From the NCBI GenBank assembly GCA_963575745.1, contig CAUYUJ010015715.1, forward strand, positions 621,770-679,269: a stretch of DNA of 57,500 nt, in the 5' to 3' direction. Positions 10,868 to 21,959 of the stretch are shown here, one piece after another. The notes under the pieces are model-generated. The model had not been told where the DNA came from, did no database searches, and was given only the letters and a program-made list of their open reading frames with translations. The DNA is from Prorocentrum cordatum. Its lineage: Eukaryota; Sar; Dinophyceae; Prorocentrales; Prorocentraceae. A program made the translations under genes and the position numbers. Position 1 is the first letter of the stretch. Every line of letters starts with the position of its first letter.

Positions 10868-10995
10868 CCTCTCTTGCTAGGCCTGGCCCTCTCGTGGTGC
10901 GGCGCGTGCCTGCCCCGCCAGCGGGCGGCGCGCCGCTCCGCTCCGCGCCGCGGGGCGGGGGTCCGTGCAGGAGGTCGGGGGGTGGACGCGCCGTG

Positions 10996-11445
10996 CAGGA
11001 GGCCGCCACGGAAGGAGCACGAGGCGTGCTGCCATGCTAGGGCGACGAGATCTATGCACATCCACATCTATGCGACGAGATCTACTCCCAGCGTCTTTCT
11101 ACTCAATATTTCGATCCATTTTTTCCGACCGACGGGTAGGCTTGAAAAGGAGGAGAAGGGGGAACGGCGACACGCTGGGAGGCATTCTGAGGGCGAGAGA
11201 ATCGTGCGGACGGCTAACAGGCGGGCAGTGCACTTTGTAGGGCGACGAGATCTATGCACATCCACTGCTCCTGGCCAGGCCAATCCTGGGCCCAGGAGCG
11301 GCGTATACGCCCTCCTGGCCTGGCCGGGGAGGCATATGCACAGCTCCTGGGTCCAGGATGGGCCTGGCCAGGAGCAGTGGATATGTATAGATCTCGTCGC
11401 CCTACAGGAGGCCGCCACGGAAGGAGCACGAGGCGTGCTGCCATG
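10996..11445. mobile_element. Inverted-repeat segment between 41-bp direct repeats
   Basis: An identical 41-bp sequence (caggaggccgccacggaagg...ccatg) occurs at 10996-11036 and 11405-11445. The 368 bp between them starts with tagggcgacgagatctatg and ends with its near-perfect inverse, atagatctcgtcgccctac. The right half (11238-11404) is itself a 167-bp palindrome. This may be an element with an unusually long flanking duplication, or a foldback element inside a tandem duplication. Confidence 0.75.
11238..11404. repeat. 167-bp palindrome (foldback)
   Basis: From tagggcgacgag at the left to ctcgtcgccc at the right the sequence pairs with itself almost throughout. The first 62 bp of each arm have only a few mismatches, and pairing continues through catatgc/gtatac to near the centre. 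It would form a very long hairpin. Confidence 0.9.
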
Positions 11446-11466
11446 AGGAGCGCTGAATCCCACCAG

Positions 11467-11671
11467 TCGGGAAGACGTAAGACTCGGCTTCGGGGGGCTC
11501 GGGTTGGCCCGACGGGGCAATCATGCAAATTACGGAGCCCAATCTGAATTTTGACGCGAGCTCCCGCTGCAAACATCCCATGGAGAATGGCCCGTCAAAA
11601 TCCAGGACGCGCTTGTCCAAAAGCGTCGGCAAGCCCGAGCTCTGGGGCACTCGAGTGTTAAGTTTCCCCGA
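11467..11671 (+). mobile_element. Inverted-repeat element family D, copy 1
   Basis: This 205-bp element starts tcgggaagacgtaagactcg and ends with the inverted form cactcgagtgttaagtttcc followed by ccga. It is flanked by a perfect 5-bp duplication, accag, at 11462-11466 and 11672-11676. A second, more diverged copy of the same length (once the nested element is removed) lies at 25687-26057. Confidence 0.85.
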
Positions 11672-11859
11672 ACCAGCCTTTAGGGCGTGAGTGGTTTAGC
11701 GAGTTTCCTTTTGCATCTTCCCTCTTCCCATTCGGGGAGGGGTTTATCACTCTTCCCTATTCATAAATGCCCCCTCCCCAAGGCGACTGGTAGCCAACCA
11801 GGAACCATGAGGGCCCCCTCCACCACCCCTGATAAACAAAAAAACCATACAAAACACAC
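11672..11859. other. No gene seen
   Basis: The stretch contains cttccctcttccc followed by ggggaggggttta, which resembles 57190-57222 near the right end of the window. Confidence 0.4.
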
Positions 11860-12150
11860 TCGGCTGCGGCGGCGGCGGCGGCTGCGGCGGCTGCGGCGGC
11901 GGCGGCGGGGGCGGCGGCGTCTGCGGCGGCGGTGGCGGTGGCGGCGGCGGCGGCGGTGGCGGCAGCGGCTGCGGCGGCAGCGGCGATTTGGCAGCGGGGG
12001 CGTCGGCGGCGGCGGCTGGCGGCGCGGCGGCGGAGGCGGCGACGGCGGCGGCGGCGGCGGCGCGGCGGCGGCGGCGGGCGGCGCGGCGCGGCGGTGGCGG
12101 CGGCGGCGGCTGCGGCGGCGGCGGCGGCGGAGGCGGCGGCGGCGGATTGG
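11860..12150. repeat. (CGG)n array
   Basis: A long interrupted GGC/CGG trinucleotide array. All six frames are open as Ala/Gly/Arg/Pro runs and none is a gene. 12151-12479 shows no gene. Confidence 0.95.
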
Positions 12151-12479
12151 CCCCCAATAGCTGCCCATCCAAAGACGACTGCTAAATAGGCTGAGGCTCG
12201 GGCCAGACTCGTGTGCTACGTATGTGTTGGGAGGGCGGGTGGACGTGAGCGAGACGGCTTGCTGGCGGGGAGGGAGTCTTGGCCCCAACCCCTACCCCCT
12301 ACCCCTGGGTCTGGACGGGGCCTTCCGCGAGGGGTTGGAGCGTCCAAAATGGCCTCGCCGAGGAAGCCAAAATCATTGGTTTCACTAAGGGGCTGGCCGC
12401 ATGTTGGCATCCTTGGGGGGGGACCCTAATCAAGGACCCTCCTTCTTTTATCGATCTCCTTCAGGATGGTCCCAAGATG

Positions 12480-12870
12480 AGGGTGCCCCAAGCCGGCCCC
12501 GAGAGGTGCCCAAGAGGCGCCAAGAGGCCCCCGAGAGGCCCCCGAGAGGCCCCCAAGACGCTCCCCAAAAGACCCCCAAGAGGTCCCAAGAGGCTTCCCA
12601 AGAGGCACCCAAAATACCACAAAAGACCCCCGGGACTGCCATGAGACCGCCAAAACACCCCAAGAGGACTCCGAGAAGCTCTCGGGAGAAATCCGAAGAG
12701 ACTCCGAGAAGCATCCAAGAGGCTTCTGGCCTTTCTGCTCGCCCTCCTCCTCCTCCTTCTCCTCCTCTTCTTCCTCATCCGCGTATTCCTCCTCCTTCCT
12801 CTTTCCTCCCCCCCGTCGCCCATTTCTCTCCTCCTCCTCCTCCTGCTGCTCGGATTCCTCCTCCATCCTC
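12480..12870. repeat. CCAAGAGGCCC repeat tract followed by CCT-rich tract
   Basis: Irregular copies of the CCCCGAGAGGCCCC family fill 12480-12740, followed by CCT/CTC repeats to 12870. Confidence 0.7.
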
Positions 12871-13949
12871 CCCCTCTTGGGGTATGACGTCTTGCCCAGA
12901 CCTCTATTACACTGCATGCTCCTCCACATCCCTGATCAGGACAACTCGTCTGGGCATCGCTTTTAGATAGACCGGTGGGATTATGCGAAGCGTTTAGTGT
13001 AAGGAACGAAGGGTTCTGTTTTCTCGCCTCGGCGAGCCTCGGCCACGAAGTGGTTCCCCGACATGAATATCAGGAACGACCCGAAAACCAGAGCCCCCCC
13101 TGGGCCGAAAGCGGTCCTTACTTCCGCGTCTTGACTATACGGTCATGAGTTTCTGCCTGCCGCGTCGAAGCGGCGGCCCCAGAGACAAGCTATGCCCTGC
13201 GAGCGGCCAGCGTGTCGTTCCGCTTCGCGAGGCGGGAGGCGGGGAGAAGCTGAGGACATTGACGCTTGGGGACTGGGGCGGGGTTAGCGCGTCGCGCGGA
13301 CGCGTGGTGGGCCAGAACCAGCGGCGCGACACGCAAAGCACAAGTTCCTGGCCGTACGACAGCGCAAGACGGCGTCAAGCCGATGTTCGCCGAGACATCT
13401 GCCCGTACCCTCCGTCCGCCAGATTGATACCTCTTCCCTTAGCCACTCCTGTTGAGGCCAGGTAGGCATGGGTGGGTGGGTGGGTGGGCGGGTGGGTGGG
13501 TGGGCGGGTGGAAGGCAAAGCGTTCGGTGGCAGCTGCTGGGAGGTCTTCGTCGAAAAAAAAAACACAAAGGATTAAAACCCATTGGGGGCTGCTGCGCCA
13601 GATTGGGCCGCGGATTAAGCGGGATTGAACCGGACTCAGCAGGACTAAGCCAGAATAAATCGGATTTCGGACCAGAGCAAAGTCTGAATTCAACCTCCCA
13701 GGAGCTGCGTCAGAAAATGTGGGCGCGTGGGCATAAGCGGGAGAGAAAACAAGACCCATGGACCTCTCAACCATTTCTCTGGGGCCGTCCTCTCGTCTAG
13801 GATCACTCATTGAAGGCCCTGGGGCCCGAAACCAGCCTCCAGAGGCCCATAATGGCCAAACATGTCGACAGGCTCAGCGCACGAAAAGGATATTTTTCAA
13901 CACTTCGAGGGCCCAAAGGGGCCCGTACGTGCGCGGAATTCTTTCTGCG
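12871..13949. other. No gene seen; (GGGT)n at 13468-13513
   Basis: A short GGGT/GGGC array lies at 13468-13513. At 13610-13685 a degenerate ggatt/ggactaagc-type repeat (gggattaagcgggattgaac...) is visible. No coding sequence was recognised. Confidence 0.5.
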
Positions 13950-14289
13950 GGCCATGCCCTAGCCGCCGACGCGGAGGCCCGCCGCCGCCGCCCGCTCACC
14001 AGGCGCCACCAAGCCCCTGGCCCGCGCATGCGCCAAGTCGGGGAACCCCTGCGCGCGGGCCACGGCCTCCAGGGGCGGCATGATGAGCCCTCCTTCGTGC
14101 TCAGAGCGGGCGGCGGCTGGCGGGGCCCGCTGCGCTGCCTCTCTGCCCGCAACTGGCAGCGCCTCGGCCTGCTCCGCCGGGCCGGCAAGGGCCGGCCCAA
14201 CAGCTGGACCAGCCGCTCCGCTGCAAGCCCTGCGCCTCCGCGCCCAGCTTCTCGGCCCACTGCGTCTTGATGGCCGCTGTGAGGGCCGG

Positions 14290-15082
14290 CAGCTCACCGA
14301 GCGGCTGCTTCGTGCCAGGCCCCCCCCCCCTCTGCAAGTCCATCCTGGCCTGGGCCCGCGACCCCGCCGGGGCCCAGCGGCCGCCCCGCGGCAGGCATCG
14401 CGGAATCCCTCCACTTGTAGTACGTCGTGCAGACTAGGAACGGCGCCTCGGACCCGCCGAGGACCGGGCCCTGCATCAGCTGGTGGTAGGGCACCCCCTC
14501 TGCGGGCGGAGGCGGCGGCGCTGGCTCACGGGGCGCCCTCGGGCGCGCGCCGCGAGGCGGGCGCGCGCGAGTCTACGGCCCGCCTCGCTGAGGCCAAGTT
14601 TCGCCACAAACCTGGGATCTCTGCTTCCCTGCGACCTCCTCCAACTTGGTCGTGGCCCCGCTGGGCCTGCCTCTCGCGAACGCCCCCTCTGCTGACGGAC
14701 TGGCTCCTTGCAACGGGATCCCCTGCGCCCCGGCACTGCGAGCTGTCTCGCCCGCCTAGCACCGCGAAGCCCTCGCCGCCTTCGCAAGCGCAACCGACAG
14801 CGCCAGCACCTCCAGCTCGGCCTTGAGCCTGCGCGCCGCTTCCCGCATGGTCGTCGCCACCGCAGAGTCCTCAACGCCGCTGCTGCCCACTGCCTCTGCG
14901 TCTTCTCGCTCTGGCTGGAAGCAGGCCGCGGGGCGCTTCCGCGTCGCTGAAATGCTGGCGCCGCTCGTCGCCCCTCCTGCGCCGTCAGCCCTGGGGGCCG
15001 CTCTGGGGGCAGCCACCTCTGCGGCCTCTGACAGCCCTGCCTCCGCCGCCCAGCCTGGGCCCCCCCCTGCCGCCGCGCTGAT
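14290..15082 (-). pseudogene. Frameshifted C-terminal tail of the LINE-like element
   Basis: After the RNase H domain the minus strand keeps protein-like stretches in changing frames. These include a helical stretch at 15016-14756 (AARRLKAELEVLALSVALAK) and a piece at about 14490-14400 with PFLVCTTYYKWRDSAM, which may correspond to the Cys-x2-Cys segment seen downstream of RNase H in dinoflagellate elements. Evidence is weak and no domain is certain. Confidence 0.3.
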
Positions 15083-15705
15083 CTACTCGTAGATCTCCAC
15101 AAGGGCCTTGAAGATCAAATCCCCCATCAGGGCCGCCGTGGGCCGGCAGTCGCGGGCCCCCGCGCCCGAGACGTGGGCCCCGACCTCCACGGCGAAGCGC
15201 GCCGCGTCGCGAGCCCGAGCCACCGCGCCCTCCAAGGCCAGCACATCGCCCCCTGCTGCAGCGTGGAGGCTGGCCCCCTGCTGGGCCCGCTGGTCGGCCA
15301 GGCTGTTGCCGTCGCGCTCAAGCGCCGTGATCTTACCGCGCCTGACCGCTTCCTCGGACTTGCGGGCAGGGGCGCGCTGGGCCGCGACCCCCTCGGAGGC
15401 GCCCCCCGCGCGGGCCCGCGCGTGAGCATGCATGGAGGTGGGGCCCAGCCCCCTCTGGACGTCGTGGACGTGGTACACCGTCCCCTTGCAGTCGCTGAGA
15501 ATCTCGCGTGATCCGACGATCTCCGCGAAGGCAATCGCCGCCGCGCAGTCCGCGCCGTCTGCGACGGGGCCTCATGTGGCGGCGCCGCCCCCGATGCTTG
15601 GGCAAGCACTCGTCCGTCCGCCGCCGCGACAATAAAGGCCCAGCCCGCGCTGGGCAGCGAGGGGGTGGCGCCGTGCACGCAGGGGCCGCCGGCGAAGACG
15701 AGCGC
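15083..15705 (-). pseudogene. RNase H-like domain of the LINE-like element
   Basis: Conserved landmarks of a retroelement RNase H are seen across two frames: FAGGPCVHGATPSLPSAGWA at about 15696-15637 (the usual start is DGS...AGWA), DCKGTVYHVHDVQ near 15495-15457, and ERDGNSLADQRAQQGASLH near 15320-15264 (the usual GNxxAD...A..GA motif). The first catalytic aspartate position reads AGG instead of DGS, so the enzyme would be inactive even without the frame change. The domain would degrade the RNA strand of RNA-DNA hybrids during retrotransposition. Identification is from motif order, not from a search. Confidence 0.6.
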
Positions 15706-16774
15706 GCCCTCTGGAGCCACCAGAGATATTTCCGAGCCGATCAGCTTCCATTCCCAGTCCCTCTGCCAGCTCGGCCCCGGGACTGGGGCCGCGGCGTCTA
15801 CGAAGAGGCATTGGGCAACAGCTCGCCAAACTGCGCGCCCATCCCTCGAGCCACCGCTGCTGCCTGCCGCAGGTCGGGGGGGGCCTGCCCCGGTGCCGGG
15901 CCCGTCACGCGGGGCACTCGAAGTGCCCGCGGCGACCGTGCCAGCATCGCCCTGGCATAAGAGGCGCGCGGGGCTGATGCCATCCGTAAGCCTGGCGAGC
16001 CTGGCCTGGGGCCAGCGCGCCAGAGAGACCAGCCAGCGCGAGCATCCCTTGCGGTGGCTGGACCAGACCTCGGTCGACGCCTTGCCCAGGAGCTCGTTGA
16101 TGGGCCTCCGGGCGGGCGGCGGCCGCCGCGGCCGCGACGTCTCTGGCCTCGCGCGGGCCTCCTCCAGCGCCGCGGCCTCCCCGGTCGCCTCACGGGCCCG
16201 CTCCGCCAGGAAGAAGGGCGAGAAGCGGCGCGCGTCGAACTCGCAGCCCTGGTCGTCTCGGAGGAGAGCCCCATCGCCAGCGAGCTGCCGCCCGATGCGC
16301 TTCAACGCGAGCACCAGTGCCGCAACGGGATCCCGCACTGCCGCCCTCGGCCGCTGGCAGCTCTCCAAGTGCCCGCTGTCCTCCAAGCAGGCTTTGACCG
16401 CCGCTGGCCAGGCCTGCCGAGCCCGAGTCGCGCTGCCAAAGGCTTGGGCCGCCAAGCCCGTCGCGACGACCAGCGGGCCCTGCCTCCAGCCTCGCGGCGA
16501 GCACTGCAGCACGGAACTCGGCGCTGCTCCTGGCGGCAGACGCCCAGCGCCCTTGGTCGCCGCCGCACGGAGCGCCCGCGCGCGGCCTGGAGCCCTCACC
16601 ACGCGGGCCCGCCTCGGCCCAGGCCCGAAGACTTCTCAGGAGCGCCGCCTGGCGGAGCGCCGCCAGCCCCCTGGCCGCCTGAATGGTCGCGCGGCAGTGC
16701 CCGCCAGCCACGGCGTCGCCGCCCAGGCCCGCGTGGCCCGTCGCGAAGGCATCCGCAGGCAGCGGCCACCCAGT

Positions 16775-17281
16775 TTACCCGAGAAGGTCCCGCCGCTGCA
16801 GGTCGGCCGACGAGGTGAGCACCTTCATTTTGCCCCAGTTGATGGGCAGCCTCTTGTCCTTCAGCACGGCCACCACCCCCGTGGCGAAGTGGGTGATCTG
16901 GCGCGCCGAGATGCGCCTCGTGCCAATGCTGCGCCCAGCCACATCGTCGATCACGTTGGCCACCCGCCCGCCCTGCAGGGGGCAGCGCGCGACCTCGAAG
17001 CAGCAAGTCGCACTGCGTCAGCCGAGCCATCGCGGTCGCGCAAGAGCAGCCCGCAATCGCAAAGCCTGTGGAGCAAGGCTCCTCGCTGATGGCCCCGTCC
17101 GCCGCGGCCTGCCTGGGCCCCGCGTAGGCCGCGCAGAGGGCCTCGGCCAGCCCCGGGGTGAAGTCGTGCGCCACCGCCGCCTCGCGCAGCAGCTCATGTC
17201 AATGCGCTCGTAGAACTTGCTGGTGTCGAAGTTGACCGAGGCGCCCTCGAACCCTCTGGATCTGGCCAGCCCGAGGTACAA
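16775..17281 (-). pseudogene. Reverse transcriptase palm of the LINE-like element
   Basis: Palm motifs are present but spread over three frames. Motif A is VNFDTSKFYERID (17236-17198), with the first catalytic Asp. A motif B equivalent, GFAIAGCSCATAMARL, lies at about 17066-17018. Motif C is NVIDDVAG (about 16957-16934), with the catalytic Asp pair. Motif D/E is LPINWGKMKVLTSS (about 16849-16808). Typical non-LTR enzymes have about 150 residues between the endonuclease and motif A; here the frame begins abruptly at 17281 beside repeat DNA, so the fingers are missing or displaced. The inactive state is inferred from the frame changes. Confidence 0.65.
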
Positions 17282-18659
17282 GGTGTAACCTCAAGAAGCA
17301 ATTAAGGACCCCCCCTCGGTGTTATCATTAGCACCGCCCCGTAATTAAATAATTATTCGGGGGTTTTCGCCGAGCGATATAATTAATTAGCACCGCGCAC
17401 TTGAAAGGAACAAATAATTGATTCCTGCGCCCCGCCTCGGATGGCATCCCAATTGGAATTGCAATCAGAAACGAGAATACGAATGAACATACGAATGAGA
17501 ACAATACTAAGAATAAGGCGAGTGTCACAGATACTGCTGACACCGTAACTGTTACTGCTACCGTGATGACAATGAAACCTGATGGCGTGATGCTACTGTT
17601 ACTGCTATCGACATGCTACTGTTACCGTGAAGCTACCGTGATACTACCGTGATGCTACCGTGGTGCCACCGCGGTGCTACCGTGATGCTACCGCGCGACT
17701 GCTACCGCGATGCTATTGTTACTGCGCTGAGCGAGTCCTCAGCTTGAAACCTGCGGGAACTGCGGCCAGGAGTATCGCGCTGACCCGCTGGTTCCGACTA
17801 AAACGAAGCGGCCTGGGCAGGCGACCGGAACTCCAGCCTGAAATGCGCTGAACGAGTCCTCAGCTTGAAACCTGCGGGAACTGCGGCCAGACGCATTGCG
17901 CTGATGCGCTGGATCTCTGAACTGTGGCCGGAAGATTGCTGAGGGAAGCTCAGCGCAACATCTGCCTGACAGGCTAAGCTCGCCCCCCCTCCCTGCCGCC
18001 CTCTTTCCCAAGGAAAAGTAAAGCAAAACTAAGCTGAAAAAAGATAAAGAGAAGCTGAACAAAAGCTACGGAACAACTGGGACAAACTTAAGGAAAAGCT
18101 CAGAAAAAGCTATGGGAGAGCTTCGAAAAGCTGAGAAAAAAAAAAAGCTGAGAAAAGCTTAGAAAAGCTAAGGAATGCGGAGGAAAGCTAAGAGCAAGCT
18201 GAGAGAACAAAAAAAACTGCGAAAATTAAGAAAAACAAAAGGAAACGAATGACAACTTGAAAGGAATAGCTGAGAAACAACTAAGAAACACATAAACCGT
18301 TAAGGAAACGCTGAGAAAAACAAAGGAAACGCTAAGGAAAAGCTGAGACGTTCGGCCTGGTCTACGCTTCGGCCTGGGCTCTTCCTTCGGCCTGAGTATG
18401 GCTCCTGGTCGCAAGCAGCGCTCCATGACTTCCGAAAAGTGAATAGCTCTACTGAGCAGTGAAAGCCGGCCCTGAACGTTGCCACTTGGAGCTGGCTATT
18501 GAGCCAGGAAGGCTACGGAGAAACTGCGCGCTCTCTGGGCCGTCTGGAACTCTGGGCCGTCGCGGACTCTCCTGGAAATGCCTCCTGGACCTTAAGATGC
18601 TCCAAGGCGCCGCAGGCAAGACGTCTGAGCCGCCCGAGCGCCTGAGGCCCTGAGAGGCC
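17282..18659. repeat. Repeat-filled gap inside the LINE-like element
   Basis: The gap contains CTACCGTGATG-type repeats (17530-17720), then a 44-bp sequence beginning gctgagcgagtcctcagctt that occurs twice 120 bp apart (17727 and 17847), then A-rich degenerate agctgagaaaa-type repeats (18000-18360). No coding sequence was seen. It separates the endonuclease and reverse transcriptase halves of the element. Confidence 0.75.
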
Positions 18660-19070
18660 CTGGGCCCCGACAAGGTCATAAGGTTCGGCCGAAAGCCTCT
18701 GAGAATAAGAGCCCCTTGGGCCCTGGGAGGCCCTGGGCCCCGAGAGGGGGTAGAGGGTCAGACGGATCGGCCGAAGGCCTCTGGGAATAAAAACCCCCCT
18801 GGCCCTGAGAGGCCCTGGACTCCGATGGGGGAAGGGGGCCAGACGGATCGGCCGAAGGCCTCGGAGAATAAGAGTTCCCTGGGCCCTGAGAGGCCCTGGA
18901 CCCCGAGAGGGAGTAGAGGGCCAGACGGATCGGCCGAAGGCCTCTGAGAATAAGAGCCCCCTCGGCCCTGAGAGGCCCTGGGCCCCGAGGGGGGGGAGGG
19001 TCAGACGGATCGGCCGAAGGCCTCTGAAAATAAGAGCCCCCTGGGCCCTGAGAGGCCCTGGGCCCCGCGT
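18660..19070 (-). repeat. ~81-bp tandem repeat, five units
   Basis: Units containing gacggatcggccgaaggcct start near 18680, 18761, 18842, 18924 and 19004, so spacings are 80-82 bp. On the minus strand the units read through as RPSADPSDP- and GLRPIRL-type peptides alternating between frames, because the unit length is not always a multiple of three. Confidence 0.9.
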
Positions 19071-20998
19071 GGGCCCCAGCGTCGAGGGCGTCGTCCACGA
19101 ACTCCATCCAGCGTCGGCGTGCATGGAGGGCGTCCGCTCTGGCATGGTCGGTCGCTGCTGCCTCGGCGGCCCCCGGGCGAAAGGTGCTAGCACTCGTGGG
19201 CGCTTTCACCTCCTCCAGCATCGGCCGCGTGCTCTTGTCCGATTGCCCAAGAACATCGAGCAGCCGCGCAAAGCGAAATTCGGCGCCCGCGAGAGGGGGG
19301 CCCCCTCCGGGCGCAACGCAAAAGCTCGATGCCCTGTCGGTGGGGCCAGCGCTGCCGCCGCCGAGGCCAGCTGCCGCGCTAGCCTGCCAAGTGAGATCCA
19401 GCGTCGCGTCGGGGGGCGCACCTTCCTCGCCGTCTCCGCGACCCTGCGGGTCCGTCCACTTCTTGACTCTGCGGACCCCGCGGGGCCGTCCACGGGACTG
19501 AGCGCTGCCAGACCCGATGCCGAAGAAGTCGACCAGGTGCTGCTCCGCCACGTCATAGAATTCCCGAACCGCCGAGTCGGGGAGGCCGCGCTCGCCCAAA
19601 AATGGCGCTGACCACTGGGGAGCTGCCATCGCTTCCGCCTCCTGGGCCTTCGCCTCGGCCGTCACAGGCGCCGCCAAGTCGAACCTCCTCGGCACCTGCA
19701 GCGCCCGGACCTGCGCCAGGGCTCCCAGCTTCTCGAAGGAGAAGCGAAAGGGGACGCGCGGGTGCGTGGTCGCAGGCCTCAAGGCCGCCACCGTGGGCCC
19801 GAGCGCCGTCAGCGAGGCCGAGACCATAAAGAAGTCGCACTTCTTGTCCAAGCAGGTCGGCCGCTGGGCTTCCAGCGCTGCCCCTCCGATCGCGCACGGC
19901 CACCGCGAACCTGCCAGTTTCTGCGGCTCCAGGTTCCCGTCTCCTCTGCCAATGAAGGGCTCGCACTGCTCATTCAGGAACACCTGGAGGGCGCCCAGCA
20001 GCTCCAGGTTCAGCCCTGAGAATCTGGCCGAATGCTCGAGGTAGACGCTGGCGACCACGGCCGCCAGGTCTCCGAAGGCTACCCTGCGCGCCAAGATCCT
20101 GGACGAGAGGTCGCCCCAATGCTGACCCAGCTGCGCCACTTCTCGGAAACTGGCGGTCAGGATGGCCAGGCCTGAAGAGATCCCCTGCGCCTTCAGCCCC
20201 GCGCGCCTGCAAGGGCTTAGCGACGCTTGGAAGCCGTTTCGCCTGCGCCAGCCCTGCGCCGCTGAGGCCACCTCCTCGGAAAGGGACCTGGTCTCCTGCA
20301 CGAGGAAAGGGGTCGTCCTGGGCTCCTTCGTCGCACAAGTGCTCGATGGCTGTCCGAATCTGGGCTCAGGAGGAGCTATTGATGGACACGGTGCTCGCCG
20401 CCTTGAGCTCGCGGGGGAGCACTTCGGCCAGCGCCAACACCCTCGCTCCAGACGACGGGCCAGCCCCTCCTGGGCGAAAGGTGCCGCTGAACTCTTCCGA
20501 CAGCGCCAGCGGCGCTGCTGGGCATCGTCGCCAGCGGGCCAACACCAGCCGCCGCTTCCACCAAGTCCTGCACCGCACCCGCGGCCATGGGCCCGCCGCA
20601 GGCGGCCGCCTCTCGGCCTGCCCGCGGTCTGCGGCTGGCTGGGCGGGCGGCTCCTGGTCGATGTCCGTGTCGGAGTCGAAGTCACCGCCGTCCACGATGC
20701 TGTAGTCGCCCCACCTCTTCCGAGGCCGCACCGTGGCTTCGGGCTCTTGCAGGGCAAGCATCTGTTCCACCGCTTGCAGCTGCTGTATGGTGAGCTCCCA
20801 GGCCTTGGCGAAATTGCGCGCCACGTGCGCCGTCGTGAACGTGCGCAACTGCAGGAAGAGCCCTCGCGGAACCACTAGATACATATAAGGACTCGAGGGT
20901 CTGGAAGCTGGTGGAACATCAATTGAGGCTTGGCCGTGGATATCACTGCAGCCCACATCAGATAAGGAATCCTCCAGGGTCTGCAGCCTCCTGTGCAC
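19071..20998 (-). pseudogene. N-terminal region and EEP endonuclease of the LINE-like element
   Basis: A 693-codon open frame (20757-18676) contains the endonuclease: QETRSL at residues 155-160 (catalytic Glu), PFIGRGDGNLEP at 267-278 in place of the usual GGDFN motif, and CDFFMVSASL at 307-316 in place of the usual D-Y-F-V-V-S. The final His may be in THPRVPFRF near residue 335. The domain would nick target DNA. An upstream frame (20998-20540) encodes a helical N-terminal segment (AHVARNFAKAWELTIQQLQA), so a frame change lies near 20600. The C-terminus runs into the 81-bp tandem repeats instead of a reverse transcriptase. The start is unresolved; the first residues of the open frame are not a reliable start. 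Confidence 0.6.
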
Positions 20999-21124
20999 AT
21001 TACTTAACGAACGCTCTTACCGCATTTGTAATGAATCACCGATGGAAGAACGACGGAACGACAAACTAAAAACACCTGAAGAACGCACGGGAGCAGCCGA
21101 GGGCCGTGCGAATCCGGCGCCAGC

Positions 21125-21335
21125 GCGCCGCGGCAGTCCTCGTCGTCGTCGCTGCCGCCGCCGCCGCCGCCACCGTCGTCGTCGTCGCCGTCGTCAACGT
21201 CGTCGTCATCGTTGTTCTCGTCGTTGTCGTCATCGCCGCCGCCGCCGCCGTCGCCGCCGCCGTCGTCGACGTTGTCGTCGTCGTCGTCGTCGCCGCCGCC
21301 GTCGTCGACGTTGTCGTCGTCGTCGTCCTCGTCGT

Positions 21336-21373
<38 letters not shown>

Positions 21374-21375
21374 TC
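21125..21375. repeat. (CGT/CGC)n array
   Basis: An interrupted CGT/CGC/CTC trinucleotide array with internal 50-bp duplications (around gtcgtcgacgttgtcgtcg). 21376-21959 shows no recognisable gene. Confidence 0.9.
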
Positions 21376-21959
21376 GTCGTCCCCTCCTCCCGCTCTGTGG
21401 CCAATTGTGGCACCGCGGAGCCCCCTTACCCCCATCAATCGGAAGGCTGGCAATTTCTCGTCGGCCGCGCGTGGATCTGGCATGGGAGAAACAAGTCCTG
21501 AGGTAAATGGGTCCTGGGCCCCAGGGCCCAGCAACGTGCCCCACAGGCCGAAATCCAGGAAAAAACACCCAGATCTAGAAAAGACATATTGTGTCGTCGC
21601 GCCGTTTGTCCTGATCGCGCCCCAGTAAACGAAGCCGACACCGCGGCAAACCCACGGCAAGCTCTGCGTCTGAAGCGAAGCTCACCCTGGTGGCCGAGGC
21701 GCTCCCCCCAGGCGTAAGGCCACGAGTCGGAACAAACGGCGCGGCGACATATGGGAGGCCTTCACGGCGAATGGACGTGCGCATCCCGACCCCGCGGCAG
21801 TCCTCGGGCGAGACCGGGAGGCCCTCCGCCCCCGAGGAGGCCTCGGCGTCGCTGGCCGCCGCCGCAGCGAGGCCCGGCCACAGGTGCAGGACCTCGTGGG
21901 TGCCAGTGGAGTTCCGCCCCCTCGCGCTGCTGCTCTTCCTCCTGCTGCTCCTGCTGCCG

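Larger units (their letters stand above)
13950..20998 (-). mobile_element. Decayed LINE-like retroelement, split by tandem repeats
   Basis: Reading down the minus strand, the order is an N-terminal region (20998-20400), an endonuclease/exonuclease/phosphatase (EEP) domain (about 20310-19720), a linker, then after an 1.8-kb repeat-filled gap the reverse transcriptase palm (17281-16775), a long linker, an RNase H domain (15705-15083) and a weak cysteine-containing tail. This order matches APE-type non-LTR retrotransposons that carry RNase H. Many frame changes, an altered EEP motif and a lost RNase H aspartate show it is dead. The right-hand boundary near 21000 and the left-hand end near 13950 are approximate, and no poly(A) or target duplication was identified. 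Confidence 0.7.

Noticed and set aside
11466-11676. Family D copy 1 as an intron like copy 2
   Set aside because: No combination of its accag duplication and ends gives both a canonical donor and AG acceptor with exact restoration, and the flanks show no convincing reading frame.
11870-12190. Ala/Gly-rich or Arg-rich proteins
   Set aside because: Translations of the CGG array in all frames.
12351-12361. Second spliced-leader-like match (ccaaaatggcc inverted)
   Set aside because: Only about 10 bases match the leader and without the flanking gta or caag; chance is likely.
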